64,000 nucleotides of DNA. Origin: Trinickia diaoshuihuensis. GTDB taxonomy: Bacteria > Pseudomonadota > Gammaproteobacteria > Burkholderiales > Burkholderiaceae. Positions 37,919 through 47,475 of the stretch are shown piece after piece. Every line of letters starts with the position of its first letter. Position 1 is the stretch's first letter. The translations under genes and the position numbers were made by a program. The stretch covers positions 62,001-126,000 of the forward strand of contig NZ_QUBS01000024.1 in the NCBI RefSeq assembly GCF_003390925.1. Direction: 5' to 3'. The notes below the pieces were generated by a model. That model was not told where the DNA came from and made no database searches. It saw nothing but the letters and a program-made list of their open reading frames with translations.

Positions 37919-38509
37919 CTACGCGTGGCGCTGCGTGAACTCCGCGATGGGCTGCGGCGGCAGGGTGGGGTCGAAGTCGGCCCAACGGCCTTGTTGCCAA
38001 CGCCCCGTCGCGCGTTCGACCGCTAGCGCGCCCGCATCGTCGAGCGCTTGGGCGGCTTTCGCCTGATTGTCGGGCGAGACATGGACGGCGACCAGCACGC
38101 CGGACTCGCGCGTTTCATGATGGACGGCATGGTGGACGCGTTCGCGCAAATCAGGCGAGGTGCCGATGAGTCCATGCGCACGGCCGCCGAGCAGCGCGCC
38201 CGCATAGGCGCCGATGCCGGCCGCCGTGACCGCGGCGATGAACGATGCGGTCAGCGGTGCGCAAACGGCCACGCCCACGACGGCGCCCGCGACCGCGCCT
38301 GCCGTGCGCCACTCGTCCGTCCGCCCCATCGAGCGCGGGGCGGGTGGGATCATATGGAGACTGTCGGCCGCGCGGTGAGCGTGCTGTCCCCGCGGATTGA
38401 CGAAAAAGAGGCTGACGTCCTCTTCCAAGAAGCCTTGCGCGAACAGTTGCCGGGCGGCGGATTGCGCCGCGGCGAACGTAGTGAAACGTCCAGCGACGAT
38501 GAGCGACAT
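37919..38509 (-). CDS. Glycine-rich membrane-associated hypothetical protein
   Basis: A 196-residue protein. The N-terminal part (VAGRFTTFAAAQSAARQLFAQGF) looks like a small alpha/beta domain seen in general-stress proteins of the YflT type. The centre has a long Gly/Ala-rich hydrophobic stretch (AGAVAGAVVGVAVCAPL through IGAYAGALLGG) like a glycine-zipper membrane segment. The C-terminal part, VLVAVHVSPDNQAKAAQALD, resembles a second small alpha/beta unit. ATG 38509 has AAGGAG upstream. It converges with the BON gene. Function unknown. Confidence 0.65.
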   Translation of the reverse strand: MSLIVAGRFTTFAAAQSAARQLFAQGFLEEDVSLFFVNPRGQHAHRAADSLHMIPPAPRSMGRTDEWRTAGAVAGAVVGVAVCAPLTASFIAAVTAAGIGAYAGALLGGRAHGLIGTSPDLRERVHHAVHHETRESGVLVAVHVSPDNQAKAAQALDDAGALAVERATGRWQQGRWADFDPTLPPQPIAEFTQRHA

Positions 38510-38699
38510 GGCGGCTCCTTCACGGCGTTGCCCTCGGGCAAGGCCGAATGAGCAAAGCGAACAACCGCGAGCGCGGCGGCGCATGCATGCCGTGCCACGG
38601 GCCATTTGCTTGGACACATTTTTCTCGCGTTGGTGCGGCCGTTGGGGTTTTGTCCCCGGGGTGCGCGAGCGCGCCGAGCGCGGCTTAGGGCTGCCCGTG

Positions 38700-40067
38700 T
38701 CAAGACGCCGCGGCGACAGCGGGCGTGCGAAGACGCATCAGACTCACGACCGATGCAAGCCCGGCCACGGCGGCGGCGAGCGTGAGCGCGATCACCGGAC
38801 CATGCTGCGGCGAAACGCCGAAGATCAGCGCGACGAGCGCCGCTCCGACCGTTTGGCCCGTGAGCCGTGCGGTGCCGAGCATGCCGCTGGCGCCACCGCT
38901 GCGTTCGCGCGGGGCGGACGAAAGCATTTGCCGGTTGTTGGGCGATTGAAACATGCCGAATCCGGCGCCGCACAGCGCCATGCGCCAGGTAATCGAAAAG
39001 ACGCTAGGATGCGCGCCCAACGTCGCAAGCAGGGCGAGCCCGACCGTCAATGCAATCAGGCCGATGCCGCCGAGGATCCCCGCCGAGTAGCGATCGGACA
39101 GCACGCCTGCGATCGGCGCGGCGAAGACGATCACGAACGGCCAGGGGGTAATCAAAAGCCCCGTGCGGACTTGATCGAAGCCCAGGACGTTTTGGAAGAA
39201 GAACGGCAGCGACACGTACGCGAGCATCTGCGCGCAAAACGAACAGACGGAGGTCGCGATCGACAGCGCGAACACGGGAATCTTGAGCAGATCGATCGGC
39301 AGCAACGGAGCGGGGCGCGTTAGTTGACGCCGCACGAACAAATAGCCGACGACAAGAACCGCGAGTACTTGCGCGATTAGCCAGCCGGGCGCTTCACCAT
39401 GGCCGAGCCCGTCGATCGTAAAAATCATGAGCCCGAACACGATCGCGTTCATCGCGGCGCTGAGGTAATCGTACGGCGCATTGTGTCCGGGGTTCGTCGG
39501 CAATGCGCGCAGCGCGCCTGCGAAGGCGACGATGCCGATCGGCACGTTGACCGCGAAAAGCCATGGCCAAGGAGCAACCGCGAGGATGGCCGAGGCGGCC
39601 GTCGGGCCCACGGCGGATGAAATGGCGACGACCATTGCATTGATTGCGACGCCGCGACCGAGCCGGCTGACCGGATAGATCGTGCGTACGAGCGCGGTGT
39701 TGACGCTCATGATGCCCGCGGCGCCGAATCCTTGGACGACGCGCACGAGCGCCAGCGAGGTGAGCGAACCTGCAAGCGCGCAGCCGAGCGAGGCGACCGT
39801 GAATAGGGCAAGTCCGCCTAGATAGACGCGCCGATAGCCGATCCGATCGCCTAGCGAGGCGAGCGGCAACAGCGAAATCGTGACGGAAAGCTGATAAGCG
39901 TTGACCACCCAAATCGAGGATGCCGCGCTGGCGCGCAGGTCTTTGGCGATGGTGGGCAGGGCGACGTTGGCGATGGCGCCGTCGAGCACGGCCAGCGTGA
40001 TGCCCAGCGCAATGACGACGATCGCCCAATAACGCTGGGGAACGGGAATGCCTTGTTCTGCTTCCAT
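38700..40067 (-). CDS. MFS exporter, DHA2/EmrB-like
   Basis: A 455-residue permease with about 14 hydrophobic helices. GITLAVLDGAIANVALPTIA is the first helix of drug:H+ antiporters of the DHA2 type, LGDRIGYRRVYLGGL is loop motif A and VVQGFGAAGIMSVN is motif B-like. Start ATG 40067 lies in a frame that extends upstream without similarity. It stands alone; no membrane-fusion partner (EmrA) or regulator is adjacent. Substrate unknown, multidrug export likely. Confidence 0.85.
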   Translation of the reverse strand: MEAEQGIPVPQRYWAIVVIALGITLAVLDGAIANVALPTIAKDLRASAASSIWVVNAYQLSVTISLLPLASLGDRIGYRRVYLGGLALFTVASLGCALAGSLTSLALVRVVQGFGAAGIMSVNTALVRTIYPVSRLGRGVAINAMVVAISSAVGPTAASAILAVAPWPWLFAVNVPIGIVAFAGALRALPTNPGHNAPYDYLSAAMNAIVFGLMIFTIDGLGHGEAPGWLIAQVLAVLVVGYLFVRRQLTRPAPLLPIDLLKIPVFALSIATSVCSFCAQMLAYVSLPFFFQNVLGFDQVRTGLLITPWPFVIVFAAPIAGVLSDRYSAGILGGIGLIALTVGLALLATLGAHPSVFSITWRMALCGAGFGMFQSPNNRQMLSSAPRERSGGASGMLGTARLTGQTVGAALVALIFGVSPQHGPVIALTLAAAVAGLASVVSLMRLRTPAVAAAS

Positions 40068-40206
40068 CACGAAGAAACTCAGGGTAGCGGGCTGCGGGGG
40101 ACGTACCCCCACATTCTAAGCGCGCAACCCTTCGACAGGCTTGCGGGCTCACCGGGCGAGGTTGGTTGCATTCGCAACGACCGTGCCGATGCGGCCCGCG
40201 CGCATA

Positions 40207-40716
40207 CTATTTGAGTTCGTAAAGCCCGGTGTAGGTCGTCGAGTCGAGTTCGTTCAGATGCGTCATGAACCGGGCGACCGCATTGGTCGTCTCGGGCGTG
40301 ATCGGGAGGCGATCCACCTTAAGGGCGTGCAAGCGGAAAATATAGCGATGCGGCTTGTCGCCGCGCGGCGGGGCGGCGCCGCCGAAGCCTTGCGTGCCGT
40401 AGTCGTTGCGCACTTGGATGGCGCCGGCCGGAAGAAGGCTGCCATCGGCCTTGCCCGCGCCGAGCGGCAGCGAGCGCACGTCGGCCGGGATGTTGACGAC
40501 GACCCAATGCCAGAAGCCGCTGCCGGTCGGCGCATCGGGATCGTAGACGGTCAACGCGAGGCTTTTCGTGTCCGCGGGCGGCGCTTCCCATTGCAGCGCG
40601 GGCGAGAGGTTGCCGCCGTCGCCGTCGACGCCGAACGATTTGTCGTTGCACTCCTGAGCTTTCGGCATGAAGCCGTTGCTCGGGAAGTCATCGGACCAGA
40701 TTCTGAACTCAGCCAT
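40207..40716 (-). CDS. YbhB/YbcL-type phosphatidylethanolamine-binding (PEBP) protein
   Basis: A 169-residue cytosolic protein of the Raf-kinase-inhibitor-like family. It has the ligand-pocket motif VYDPDAPTGSGFWHW and PHRYIFRLHAL. No signal peptide. Bacterial members have no settled role. It stands alone between the MFS gene and the dehydrogenase gene, on the same strand but with gaps over 100 bp. Confidence 0.88.
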   Translation of the reverse strand: MAEFRIWSDDFPSNGFMPKAQECNDKSFGVDGDGGNLSPALQWEAPPADTKSLALTVYDPDAPTGSGFWHWVVVNIPADVRSLPLGAGKADGSLLPAGAIQVRNDYGTQGFGGAAPPRGDKPHRYIFRLHALKVDRLPITPETTNAVARFMTHLNELDSTTYTGLYELK

Positions 40717-40827
40717 CGGATGCCTCCTTCTTCTTAACGGTGGGCTGTACAGCTCGATGAAAAGTGCGGTGCCGCTTGCGTGCCGAGTGTATCACCGCAC
40801 CCGGGCAGCGATCGGCGGGTACCCGCC

Positions 40828-41745
40828 TCAGCGCGGCTCATGCAGCTTGCGCAATCTCCAAATCAGGCTGGACGTATCCAAGCGATTGCCGCCGAGCGCC
40901 TGAACGTCGCCGTAGAACTGGTCGACGAGTGCCGTGACCGGCAAAGAGGCCCCATTGCGCTTGGCCTCGTCCAAACAGAAGCCGAGGTCCTTGCGCATCC
41001 AATCGACGGCGAAACCGAAATCGAATTTGTTCTCGATCATCGTTTTGCCGCGATTATCCATCTGCCAGCTTGCGGCGGCGCCCTTGCCGATGACCTCGAG
41101 CACGCGCGTCATATCGAGTCCGGCGCGCTCGCCGAAATGGATCGCTTCCGACAGACCCTGCACGAGGCCCGCGATGCAGATCTGGTTGACCATTTTCGTC
41201 AGTTGGCCCGAGCCGACGGGCCCGAGACAGGTGACGGCCACCGCGTAATGCTTCAATACGGCCGCGGCGCGCTCGAAGTTCGGCGCATCGTCGCTGCCGC
41301 ACATGATCGTGAGTTTGCCGTTTTGGGCGCCCGCTTGGCCGCCCGAGACCGGTGCGTCGATGAATCCGATGCCGTGGGCGCTTGCCGCTTGAGCGAGCTC
41401 GCGTGCGACGTTGGCCGAGGCGGTGGTGTGGTCGGCGAACAGCGCACCGCTCGTCATGCCGGCGAAGGCGCCGTCTTGGCCGAGCGTGACGCCGCGCAAG
41501 TCGTCGTCATTGCCGACGCAAGCCAGCACGAGTTGCGCGCCTTGCGCGGCTTCGCGCGGGGTGGCGGCCGCCCGGCCGCCGAATTCGGCTACCCACTGCT
41601 GCGCTTTGGCCGCGGTCCGGTTATAGACGGTGACGTCGAACCCGGCTCTGGCCAAGTGGCCGGCCATCGGGTAGCCCATGACGCCGAGCCCGATAAAGGC
41701 GACACGGCGAATGGCGTTGACAGGAGAGGAAGTCGGCTCGCTCAC
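40828..41745 (-). CDS. 3-hydroxyisobutyrate dehydrogenase-family oxidoreductase
   Basis: A 305-residue NAD(P)-dependent beta-hydroxyacid dehydrogenase. The dinucleotide motif is FIGLGVMGYPMAGHL, the substrate-binding segment FIDAPVSGGQAGAQNG, and the catalytic Lys is in GQLTKMVNQI. It starts with GTG at 41745, five bases after AAGGAG. Family members oxidise 3-hydroxyisobutyrate, tartronate semialdehyde or related acids; GarR/HIBADH cannot be separated here. It is monocistronic by context. Confidence 0.88.
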   Translation of the reverse strand: MSEPTSSPVNAIRRVAFIGLGVMGYPMAGHLARAGFDVTVYNRTAAKAQQWVAEFGGRAAATPREAAQGAQLVLACVGNDDDLRGVTLGQDGAFAGMTSGALFADHTTASANVARELAQAASAHGIGFIDAPVSGGQAGAQNGKLTIMCGSDDAPNFERAAAVLKHYAVAVTCLGPVGSGQLTKMVNQICIAGLVQGLSEAIHFGERAGLDMTRVLEVIGKGAAASWQMDNRGKTMIENKFDFGFAVDWMRKDLGFCLDEAKRNGASLPVTALVDQFYGDVQALGGNRLDTSSLIWRLRKLHEPR

Positions 41746-41891
41746 GGCGGCTCCTTGACTGGGACGTTGGGGTGGGATGGGGACCTTAATTATCGCAGCG
41801 ATGCGGCGTGCGGCGCCGCACATTCGCGGATGCGCTCCGGGAGCCTACAATAAGCCTAAGTTCGATAGCCCGCTGAAGCGTGGAGGCGGCC

Positions 41892-42050
41892 ATGTTCGAT
41901 TCGTCGTTCGCAATGGTGCTGTTTTTGGCGCTGGCGGCCTGTGCGGCGCTTGCCGTGGCCACCCGCTACCATACCGATCATCCTGTTGCCGACCTGATGC
42001 ATTGGGTCCAAGCGCACCATTGGCTCGATCGGCTCCATCACCGGCACTAG
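41892..42050 (+). CDS. Small single-span membrane protein
   Basis: A 52-residue protein with a hydrophobic N-terminal helix (FAMVLFLALAACAALAVA) and a His-rich C-terminus (HWVQAHHWLDRLHHRH). A good ribosome site, GGAGG five bases before the ATG, supports it. It is divergent from the dehydrogenase gene and shares the palindromic CTAG at its stop with the stop of the convergent next gene. No family recognised; the His-rich tail could bind metal, which is speculation. Confidence 0.5.
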   Translation: MFDSSFAMVLFLALAACAALAVATRYHTDHPVADLMHWVQAHHWLDRLHHRH

Positions 42051-42427
42051 CCTTCCAAGTCGAGATTGCCGAGCAGAATGAAAGGCTCGGCCTGCGACCG
42101 CGTGGCCAAATCGAAATCGCGCGCGATTTGCCAGGCGGCAAGCTTGCGCGGCAGCGCCTCCAGATAATGTTCGAATCGTTGCGGGCCGTTGTGCTCGGTC
42201 AGCGACGCGATCTCGCATTCGTCCCATGTCATCCGCAGATTGAGCGGATGCCGCGCGCCGCGTATGCGCTCGGCGGCCGGCGCGGTGATCTCCAGCGTGG
42301 TGGGCCGATCGGGGCCGCCATAAGGTACGAGCCGCACTTCGGCGTCGCGGCCGATGACGTCTTGGATCGCTTGCGCAATGCGAGGTGCAAATTCGGTATC
42401 GAATTGATGAGCTATCGTCGGGTTCAT
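42047..42427 (-). CDS. Small conserved protein, DUF5594-like
   Basis: A 126-residue cytosolic protein without membrane segments: FDTEFAPRIAQAIQDVIG, then VRLVPYGGPDRPTTLEI and GARHPLNLRMTWDECEI. This layout matches my memory of the Burkholderia-group DUF5594 family, but I cannot confirm it. It lies between the CoA-transferase gene and the small membrane-protein gene; its stop codon shares CTAG with the latter. Function unknown. Confidence 0.6.
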   Translation of the reverse strand: MNPTIAHQFDTEFAPRIAQAIQDVIGRDAEVRLVPYGGPDRPTTLEITAPAAERIRGARHPLNLRMTWDECEIASLTEHNGPQRFEHYLEALPRKLAAWQIARDFDLATRSQAEPFILLGNLDLEG

Positions 42428-42500
42428 TGATGCGCTTCCGTGGTCGGACGATGCTAGCACGGAGCGGCGGGCCGTAAAGCCGGTTGCGTCGCCCGTTTCG

Positions 42501-43724
42501 TCAGACGATCCCGTTGCGTCGAAGCAGATGAAGCTCGTCCTCCTCGATCCCGCACAGCTTTTGCAGTACATCGTCCGTGTGCTGCCCGAGCGTCGGCGGC
42601 GCGCTGGTGTAACGAATCGGCGAACCCGACATCTTGATCGGATTGGCCACGCTCGGGGCAGTGCCGGAAAGCGGGTGGGGCAAGTCCACGCGCATGCCCC
42701 GATGACGCACGTGCGGATGCGCGAACGTTTGAGCGATGTCGTTCACCGGACCGCAGGGCACGCCCGCGGCCGCGAGCGGAGTGACCCATTGCTCGACCGT
42801 GCGCGCCGATAGGATCTCTCGTATCAACGGAACCAGCGTCTCGCGATGGACGACGCGCGCCGCGTTCGTCGCGAACCGCGGATCGCTCGCGAGCTCCGCG
42901 CACTGCGCCACTTCGCAAAATTTGCGGAACTGACCGTCGTTGCCGACGGCCAATACGATCTTCCCGTCTCGAGCGTCGAACGCTTCGTATGGAACGATGT
43001 TCGCGTGCGCGTTGCCTTGGCGTTGCGGCGTCTTCCCCGAGACGAGGTAGTTCAGATTCATGTTCGCGAGTGCCGCGACCTGCACGTCGAGCAGCGCCAT
43101 GTCGATGTACTGGCCGTCACCGGTGGCGGTGCGATAGGCGAGCGCGGCAAGGATGGCCACCGTGGCGTACATGCCCGTCATCAAGTCGGCGAATGCGACG
43201 CCGACCTTTTGCGGTCCCCCGCCCGGCAGTGCGTCGCGCTCGCCCGTGATGCTCATGAGGCCGCCCATCGCTTGGACGATGAAGTCGTAACCGGCCCACG
43301 ACGAAAGCGGACCGTCTTGTCCGAATCCGGTGATCGAGCAATAGATCAACCGAGGATTGAGCTCGCGCAGATCGCTGTAGGCGAGTCCATAGCGGGCCAT
43401 GTCGCCCACCTTGTAGTTCTCGATGAAGACATCGCTTTGTTGCGCCAGCTTGCGCACGATCGCTTGTCCCTCGGGCGTCGCGATGTCCAACGTGACGGAT
43501 TGCTTGCCGCGATTCGCGGCGAGGAAATAAGCCGATTCGCCCGTCGGATCGCCGTCGGCGTCGGCGAGATACGGCGGGCCCCAGGCGCGCGTGTCGTCGC
43601 CTGTTCGCGGCCGTTCGATTTTGATCACTTCCGCACCGAGATCCGCCAGAGTCTGGCTCGCCCAGGGGCCGGCCAATACGCGCGACAGATCGAGAACGCG
43701 AAGCTGCGAGAGTGCTCCTTGCAT
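42501..43724 (-). CDS. CaiB/BaiF-type CoA transferase
   Basis: A 407-residue class III CoA transferase that moves CoA between carboxylic acids through an aspartyl-CoA intermediate. Marks are LRVLDLSRVLAGPWASQTLADLGAEVIKIE split over the first 40 residues, FLAANRGKQSVTLD, and SDVFIENYKVGDMARYGL with the catalytic Asp region. ATG 43724 has AGGA upstream; further in-frame starts lack similarity. It is divergent from the IclR regulator and probably part of the same acid-catabolic unit as the acyl-CoA dehydrogenase and MFS genes. Confidence 0.93.
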   Translation of the reverse strand: MQGALSQLRVLDLSRVLAGPWASQTLADLGAEVIKIERPRTGDDTRAWGPPYLADADGDPTGESAYFLAANRGKQSVTLDIATPEGQAIVRKLAQQSDVFIENYKVGDMARYGLAYSDLRELNPRLIYCSITGFGQDGPLSSWAGYDFIVQAMGGLMSITGERDALPGGGPQKVGVAFADLMTGMYATVAILAALAYRTATGDGQYIDMALLDVQVAALANMNLNYLVSGKTPQRQGNAHANIVPYEAFDARDGKIVLAVGNDGQFRKFCEVAQCAELASDPRFATNAARVVHRETLVPLIREILSARTVEQWVTPLAAAGVPCGPVNDIAQTFAHPHVRHRGMRVDLPHPLSGTAPSVANPIKMSGSPIRYTSAPPTLGQHTDDVLQKLCGIEEDELHLLRRNGIV

Positions 43725-44029
43725 GGGGACATCCTGAAGTCGAGATCGGTCCGCTATGCGAACCGTCAATGTAGAATTGGATCGTATGCGCACAGTATCG
43801 AAGCACTGGAGGAATGTAAACGGTATTCGGATCCAATGAAACATAGGCCGATTATGGGGATAGGGTGATCCCGGATGCAACGAAATCGCAATTGGTAAGC
43901 GGAATACTTAAGTTCGAAATGTCGATCCGCTGTGCGAACCAAAAATGGAAATTGTTTGACACGGAGATTTGCGCCATGACAGGATCCGCCAAAACCAAGG
44001 GCTCGGATGAACAAAAGCGGGGAGCAACG
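43725..44029. promoter_or_regulatory. Divergent control region of the CoA-transferase and IclR genes
   Basis: A 305-bp AT-richer region between the divergent genes. ATTGGATC at 43776-43783 recurs inverted as GATCCAAT at 43830-43837, centred about 27 bp apart on each side. This is a candidate site for the IclR protein, which usually acts on such shared regions. Confidence 0.4.
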
Positions 44030-44869
44030 ATGCCGAGAATGAAGAGCGCGGCGCAGCGATCGGCGGCTCGGATCGAGCCGCGCGATATCGCTCGGTTCGA
44101 TGACGAAGGGGCCGACCGGCAATTCGTCACCGCATTGGCGCGGGGGCTCGAGGTGCTGCGCTGTTTCGAGCCGCGCGAGCGTTACTTGGGCCTCTCGGAA
44201 CTTGCGCGTCGAGCGGGTTTGCCCAAGGCGACGGTAGCGCGCTTGGCCGGGACGCTCGCCAAGCTCGGTTACCTGCGGTACTCGGAGTCGCTCGGCAAGT
44301 ACAGCCTCGGCACCGGCGTGCTTTCGCTCGGCTATTCGATGCTCTCGAATCTGGATATCCGCGATGTGGCGCGCCCGTTCATGCAGGAACTGGCCGAGTA
44401 TGCGCGCGCGTCGGTGGCCATCGGCGTTCGCGACCGCCTCTCCGTGGTCTACGTCGAATGGGTCCGCAGCAGCGCGCCGATTACCGTGATGCGCAGCGTG
44501 GGGGTGCGTTTGCCGCTTGCAACGACGTCGATGGGGCGGGCGTACCTGGCCGCCGCATCCGAGCAAGAGCGTAACGACGTCTTGCAACAGGTGCGTGCTC
44601 GCGACGAGGCCGATTGGCCGCGGATCGAACGCGGCGTCGAGCAGGCGGTGAAGGATTACGAGGAACGCGGCTTTTGCCTGTCGGCGGGCGATTGGGACAA
44701 AGACATCGCCGCCGTCGGTGTTCCGTTCACGGCCCCTGACGGCACGCGCATGGCCTTCAATTGCGGCGGCCCCGCGTTCGTGATGAGCCGACAGACGCTG
44801 GAAGAGGACTTGGGTCCGCGCCTAGTCGATCTCGTAAAACGTTTAGGTGCCGCCCTAGGGCGGCGATGA
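44030..44869 (+). CDS. IclR-family transcriptional regulator
   Basis: A 279-residue regulator. The N-terminal winged helix spans about residues 30-95 (ALARGLEVLRCFEP, LSELARRAGLPKATVARLAGTL) and the C-terminal effector domain shows RLPLATTSMGRAYLA and the ending FNCGGPAF. The PcaR/PobR-type subgroup for aromatic-acid catabolism is similar in layout. I chose ATG 44030 for its ribosome site (GGGGAG, five bases upstream) and normal length; ATG 43976 would add 18 residues. It likely controls the divergent CoA transferase and the genes downstream. Confidence 0.9.
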   Translation: MPRMKSAAQRSAARIEPRDIARFDDEGADRQFVTALARGLEVLRCFEPRERYLGLSELARRAGLPKATVARLAGTLAKLGYLRYSESLGKYSLGTGVLSLGYSMLSNLDIRDVARPFMQELAEYARASVAIGVRDRLSVVYVEWVRSSAPITVMRSVGVRLPLATTSMGRAYLAAASEQERNDVLQQVRARDEADWPRIERGVEQAVKDYEERGFCLSAGDWDKDIAAVGVPFTAPDGTRMAFNCGGPAFVMSRQTLEEDLGPRLVDLVKRLGAALGRR

Positions 44870-44922
44870 CCGGCAATGGCGGCGCGCGTGCGGAGCGCCC
44901 GTCGTGAAAACAGGAATGGCAG

Positions 44923-46077
44923 ATGATCCGTGACGATGAAACGCTCAACCTTCTTCTCGACGCGATTTCGCGCTTCGTACGCGAGCGCCTCGTGCCCGCC
45001 GAGGAGCACGTCGCGCAGACCGACGAAATTCCCGCCGATATCGTGGGCGAGATGCGTGAGCTGGGTTTGTTTGGCCTGTCCATTCCGGAGCAGTACGGTG
45101 GTCTCGGGCTCACGATGGAAGAGGAAGTTTTGGTGGCGTTCGAAATTGCGCGCACTTCGCCGTGCTTTCGGTCGCTGTTCGGCACCAACGTCGGCATAGG
45201 GTCGCAGGGTCTCATCATCGACGGAACGGACGAGCAAAAGGCCCATTACTTGCCGAAGCTCGCGTCGGGCGAACTCATCGCCTCCTTCGCGTTGACCGAG
45301 CCGGGCGCCGGTTCCGATGCGGCTTCGTTGCGCACGCGGGCCGTGCGCGACGGCGATCACTACGTCATCGACGGCACCAAACGCTTCATCACGAACGCGC
45401 CGGAGGCGGGCCTATTCACCGTCATGGCGCGCACCGATCCCGAGATAAAAGGCGCGGGCGGGATTTCGGCGTTCATCGTCGAAAGGGGAACGCCGGGTCT
45501 GTCGCTTGGCAAAGTCGATAAGAAGATGGGACAGCGCGGCGCGCACACGTGCGACGTCATCTTCGAGAACTGTCGAGTGCCCGCGCGGAACTTGATCGGC
45601 GGCGTCGAGGGCATCGGCTTCAAAACCGCGATGAAAGTGCTGGATAAGGGGCGTTTGCATATTGCGGCCATTTGCGTCGGGGCGGCTGAACGCATGCTCG
45701 ACGATGCGCTGCGCTATGCGCTCGAACGGGCGCAGTTCGGCAAGGCGATCGCCGAGTTCCAACTCATCCAGGCGATGCTCGCGGACAGCCGCGCGGAGAT
45801 TTACGCCGCGCGGTCGATGGTGCTCGACGCGGCTCGCCGGCGCGACGCGAACCAGGACGTCGCCACGCTCGCCTCATGCTGCAAGCTGTTTGCATCGGAA
45901 ATGTGCGGGCGGGTTGCCGATCGTGCCGTGCAGATTCACGGCGGGGCGGGCTATGTCTCGGAGTATGCGGTTGAACGCTTTTACCGCGACGTTCGCCTGT
46001 TTCGCATTTACGAAGGCACGACGCAAATCCAGCAGATCGTCATCGCGCGGGACATGATGCGCAAGGCGAGCGTTTGA
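44923..46077 (+). CDS. Acyl-CoA dehydrogenase
   Basis: A 384-residue FAD flavoprotein that makes the alpha-beta double bond of an acyl-CoA. FAD/substrate motifs are SFALTEPGAGSDAASL and the C-terminal QIHGGAGYVSEYAVERFYRD; the catalytic Glu is in RIYEGTTQIQ. It follows the IclR gene by 53 bp and precedes an MFS gene, so an acid imported by the transporter, activated by the CoA transferase and oxidised here is a plausible route. Chain length cannot be told. Confidence 0.94.
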   Translation: MIRDDETLNLLLDAISRFVRERLVPAEEHVAQTDEIPADIVGEMRELGLFGLSIPEQYGGLGLTMEEEVLVAFEIARTSPCFRSLFGTNVGIGSQGLIIDGTDEQKAHYLPKLASGELIASFALTEPGAGSDAASLRTRAVRDGDHYVIDGTKRFITNAPEAGLFTVMARTDPEIKGAGGISAFIVERGTPGLSLGKVDKKMGQRGAHTCDVIFENCRVPARNLIGGVEGIGFKTAMKVLDKGRLHIAAICVGAAERMLDDALRYALERAQFGKAIAEFQLIQAMLADSRAEIYAARSMVLDAARRRDANQDVATLASCCKLFASEMCGRVADRAVQIHGGAGYVSEYAVERFYRDVRLFRIYEGTTQIQQIVIARDMMRKASV

Positions 46078-46196
46078 TGCGGCCGATTCGCTTGCAATAA
46101 ATAGTCAGGAGTACGCGGTGCGCGTCGCCGCTTATCGTTTGGTGTTATGGCGCCGTAGAGCGCTTGCCGAGAACTTTGGTGCATGGAGGAGGATAG

Positions 46197-47459
46197 ATGG
46201 AAATCGATTCGCTGAGCCGGCGAGGCTTCATCGCATCCGAACGCATATGGATTGCGGCGTTCGTATTCGCGTTTTTGGGTTTGATGGTCGATGGGGCGGA
46301 CTTGATGTTCCTGTCCTATAGCCTTTCGAGTCTTAAACGCGAGTTTGGGCTTTCGAATGTCGAAGCGGGGGCGCTCGGGAGCATCACGCTCGCGGGTATG
46401 GCGATCGGGGGCATTTACGGCGGGTGGGCCTGCGATCGATTCGGGCGCGTGAAGACCGTCGCTTGGACCATCGCGCTGTTTTCGTTGGGGACGGCGGCGC
46501 TCGGTTTCACCGAGAATTTCGCGCAATTTGCCGCGTTTCGCTTTATCGCGTCGCTCGGGCTTGGCGCGCAGTACGTCGCGTGCAATACGCTGATGTCGGA
46601 ATACTCGCCGACGAAATCGCGCACGACGATCCTCGGCACGTTGCAGGCGGGATGGTCGGTCGGATATCTGGTAGCGACCTTGTTGGCCGGTTGGATTTTG
46701 CCCGCTTGGGGTTGGCGGTATCTGTTCTTCATTTCCATCGTTCCGGTACTGCTGGCGTTGACGATGCAACGCATGGTGCCCGAGCCGCAAAGTTATCTCG
46801 CCTCGCGGGGTGTCCGTGCGCGCGTCGAGGGCGCGGGCGAATCCCGGAGCCGCGGCGGGCAGATGAAGCGGGTGTTCAGCGATCGATCGAACCGCCGGAT
46901 GTTCATCCTGTGGTCGGTTACGGCGGGCTTGCTGCAGTTCGGCTACTACGGTGTCAGCAATTGGATGCCCACTTATCTGGAGAAGGAGCTTCATCTGAAG
47001 TTTTCGTCGATGACGAGCTATATGGTCGGCACCTATGTCGCGATGATTCTCGGCAAAGTAGTAGCGGGTTGGTTGGCGGACAAATTCGGCCGGCGAGCGG
47101 TATTTGCGTTCGGCGCGTTCGGTTCAGCCGTCTTTTTACCGTTGATCGTCTTGTGGCATACGCCGGGGAACATCGCTTATTTGATGACGGTTTTTGGGCT
47201 GCTGTATGGGATGCCCTATGGCGTCAATGCGACTTATATGACGGAGAGTTTCGAGGCTCGAATTCGTGGATCGGCTGTCGGCGGCGCATATAACGTCGGG
47301 CGGGTGGGGGCGGCGATCGCGCCGGCTGCGATCGGGTGGCTGGCCACGGGCGGCACGATCGGGCTGGGCTTCTTGGTGATGGGTGGGGCTTATTTTCTGT
47401 GCGGTGTCGTGCCGGCGCTTTTCATCAAGGAAAAGCTTTACGACCCGCAGAAGGCGTGA
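46197..47459 (+). CDS. MFS transporter, aromatic acid:H+ symporter (AAHS) type
   Basis: A 420-residue 12-helix permease. FVFAFLGLMVDGADLMFLSY is the first-helix signature of the AAHS family (DGxD), and GWACDRFGRVKTVAWT is motif A. Family members import aromatic or related carboxylates with protons. An ATG with GGAGG upstream sits at 46197. It is the last gene of the IclR-acyl-CoA dehydrogenase-MFS run and probably imports the pathway substrate. Confidence 0.88.
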   Translation: MEIDSLSRRGFIASERIWIAAFVFAFLGLMVDGADLMFLSYSLSSLKREFGLSNVEAGALGSITLAGMAIGGIYGGWACDRFGRVKTVAWTIALFSLGTAALGFTENFAQFAAFRFIASLGLGAQYVACNTLMSEYSPTKSRTTILGTLQAGWSVGYLVATLLAGWILPAWGWRYLFFISIVPVLLALTMQRMVPEPQSYLASRGVRARVEGAGESRSRGGQMKRVFSDRSNRRMFILWSVTAGLLQFGYYGVSNWMPTYLEKELHLKFSSMTSYMVGTYVAMILGKVVAGWLADKFGRRAVFAFGAFGSAVFLPLIVLWHTPGNIAYLMTVFGLLYGMPYGVNATYMTESFEARIRGSAVGGAYNVGRVGAAIAPAAIGWLATGGTIGLGFLVMGGAYFLCGVVPALFIKEKLYDPQKA

Positions 47460-47475
47460 TCGTTCCGAGGGGTGG

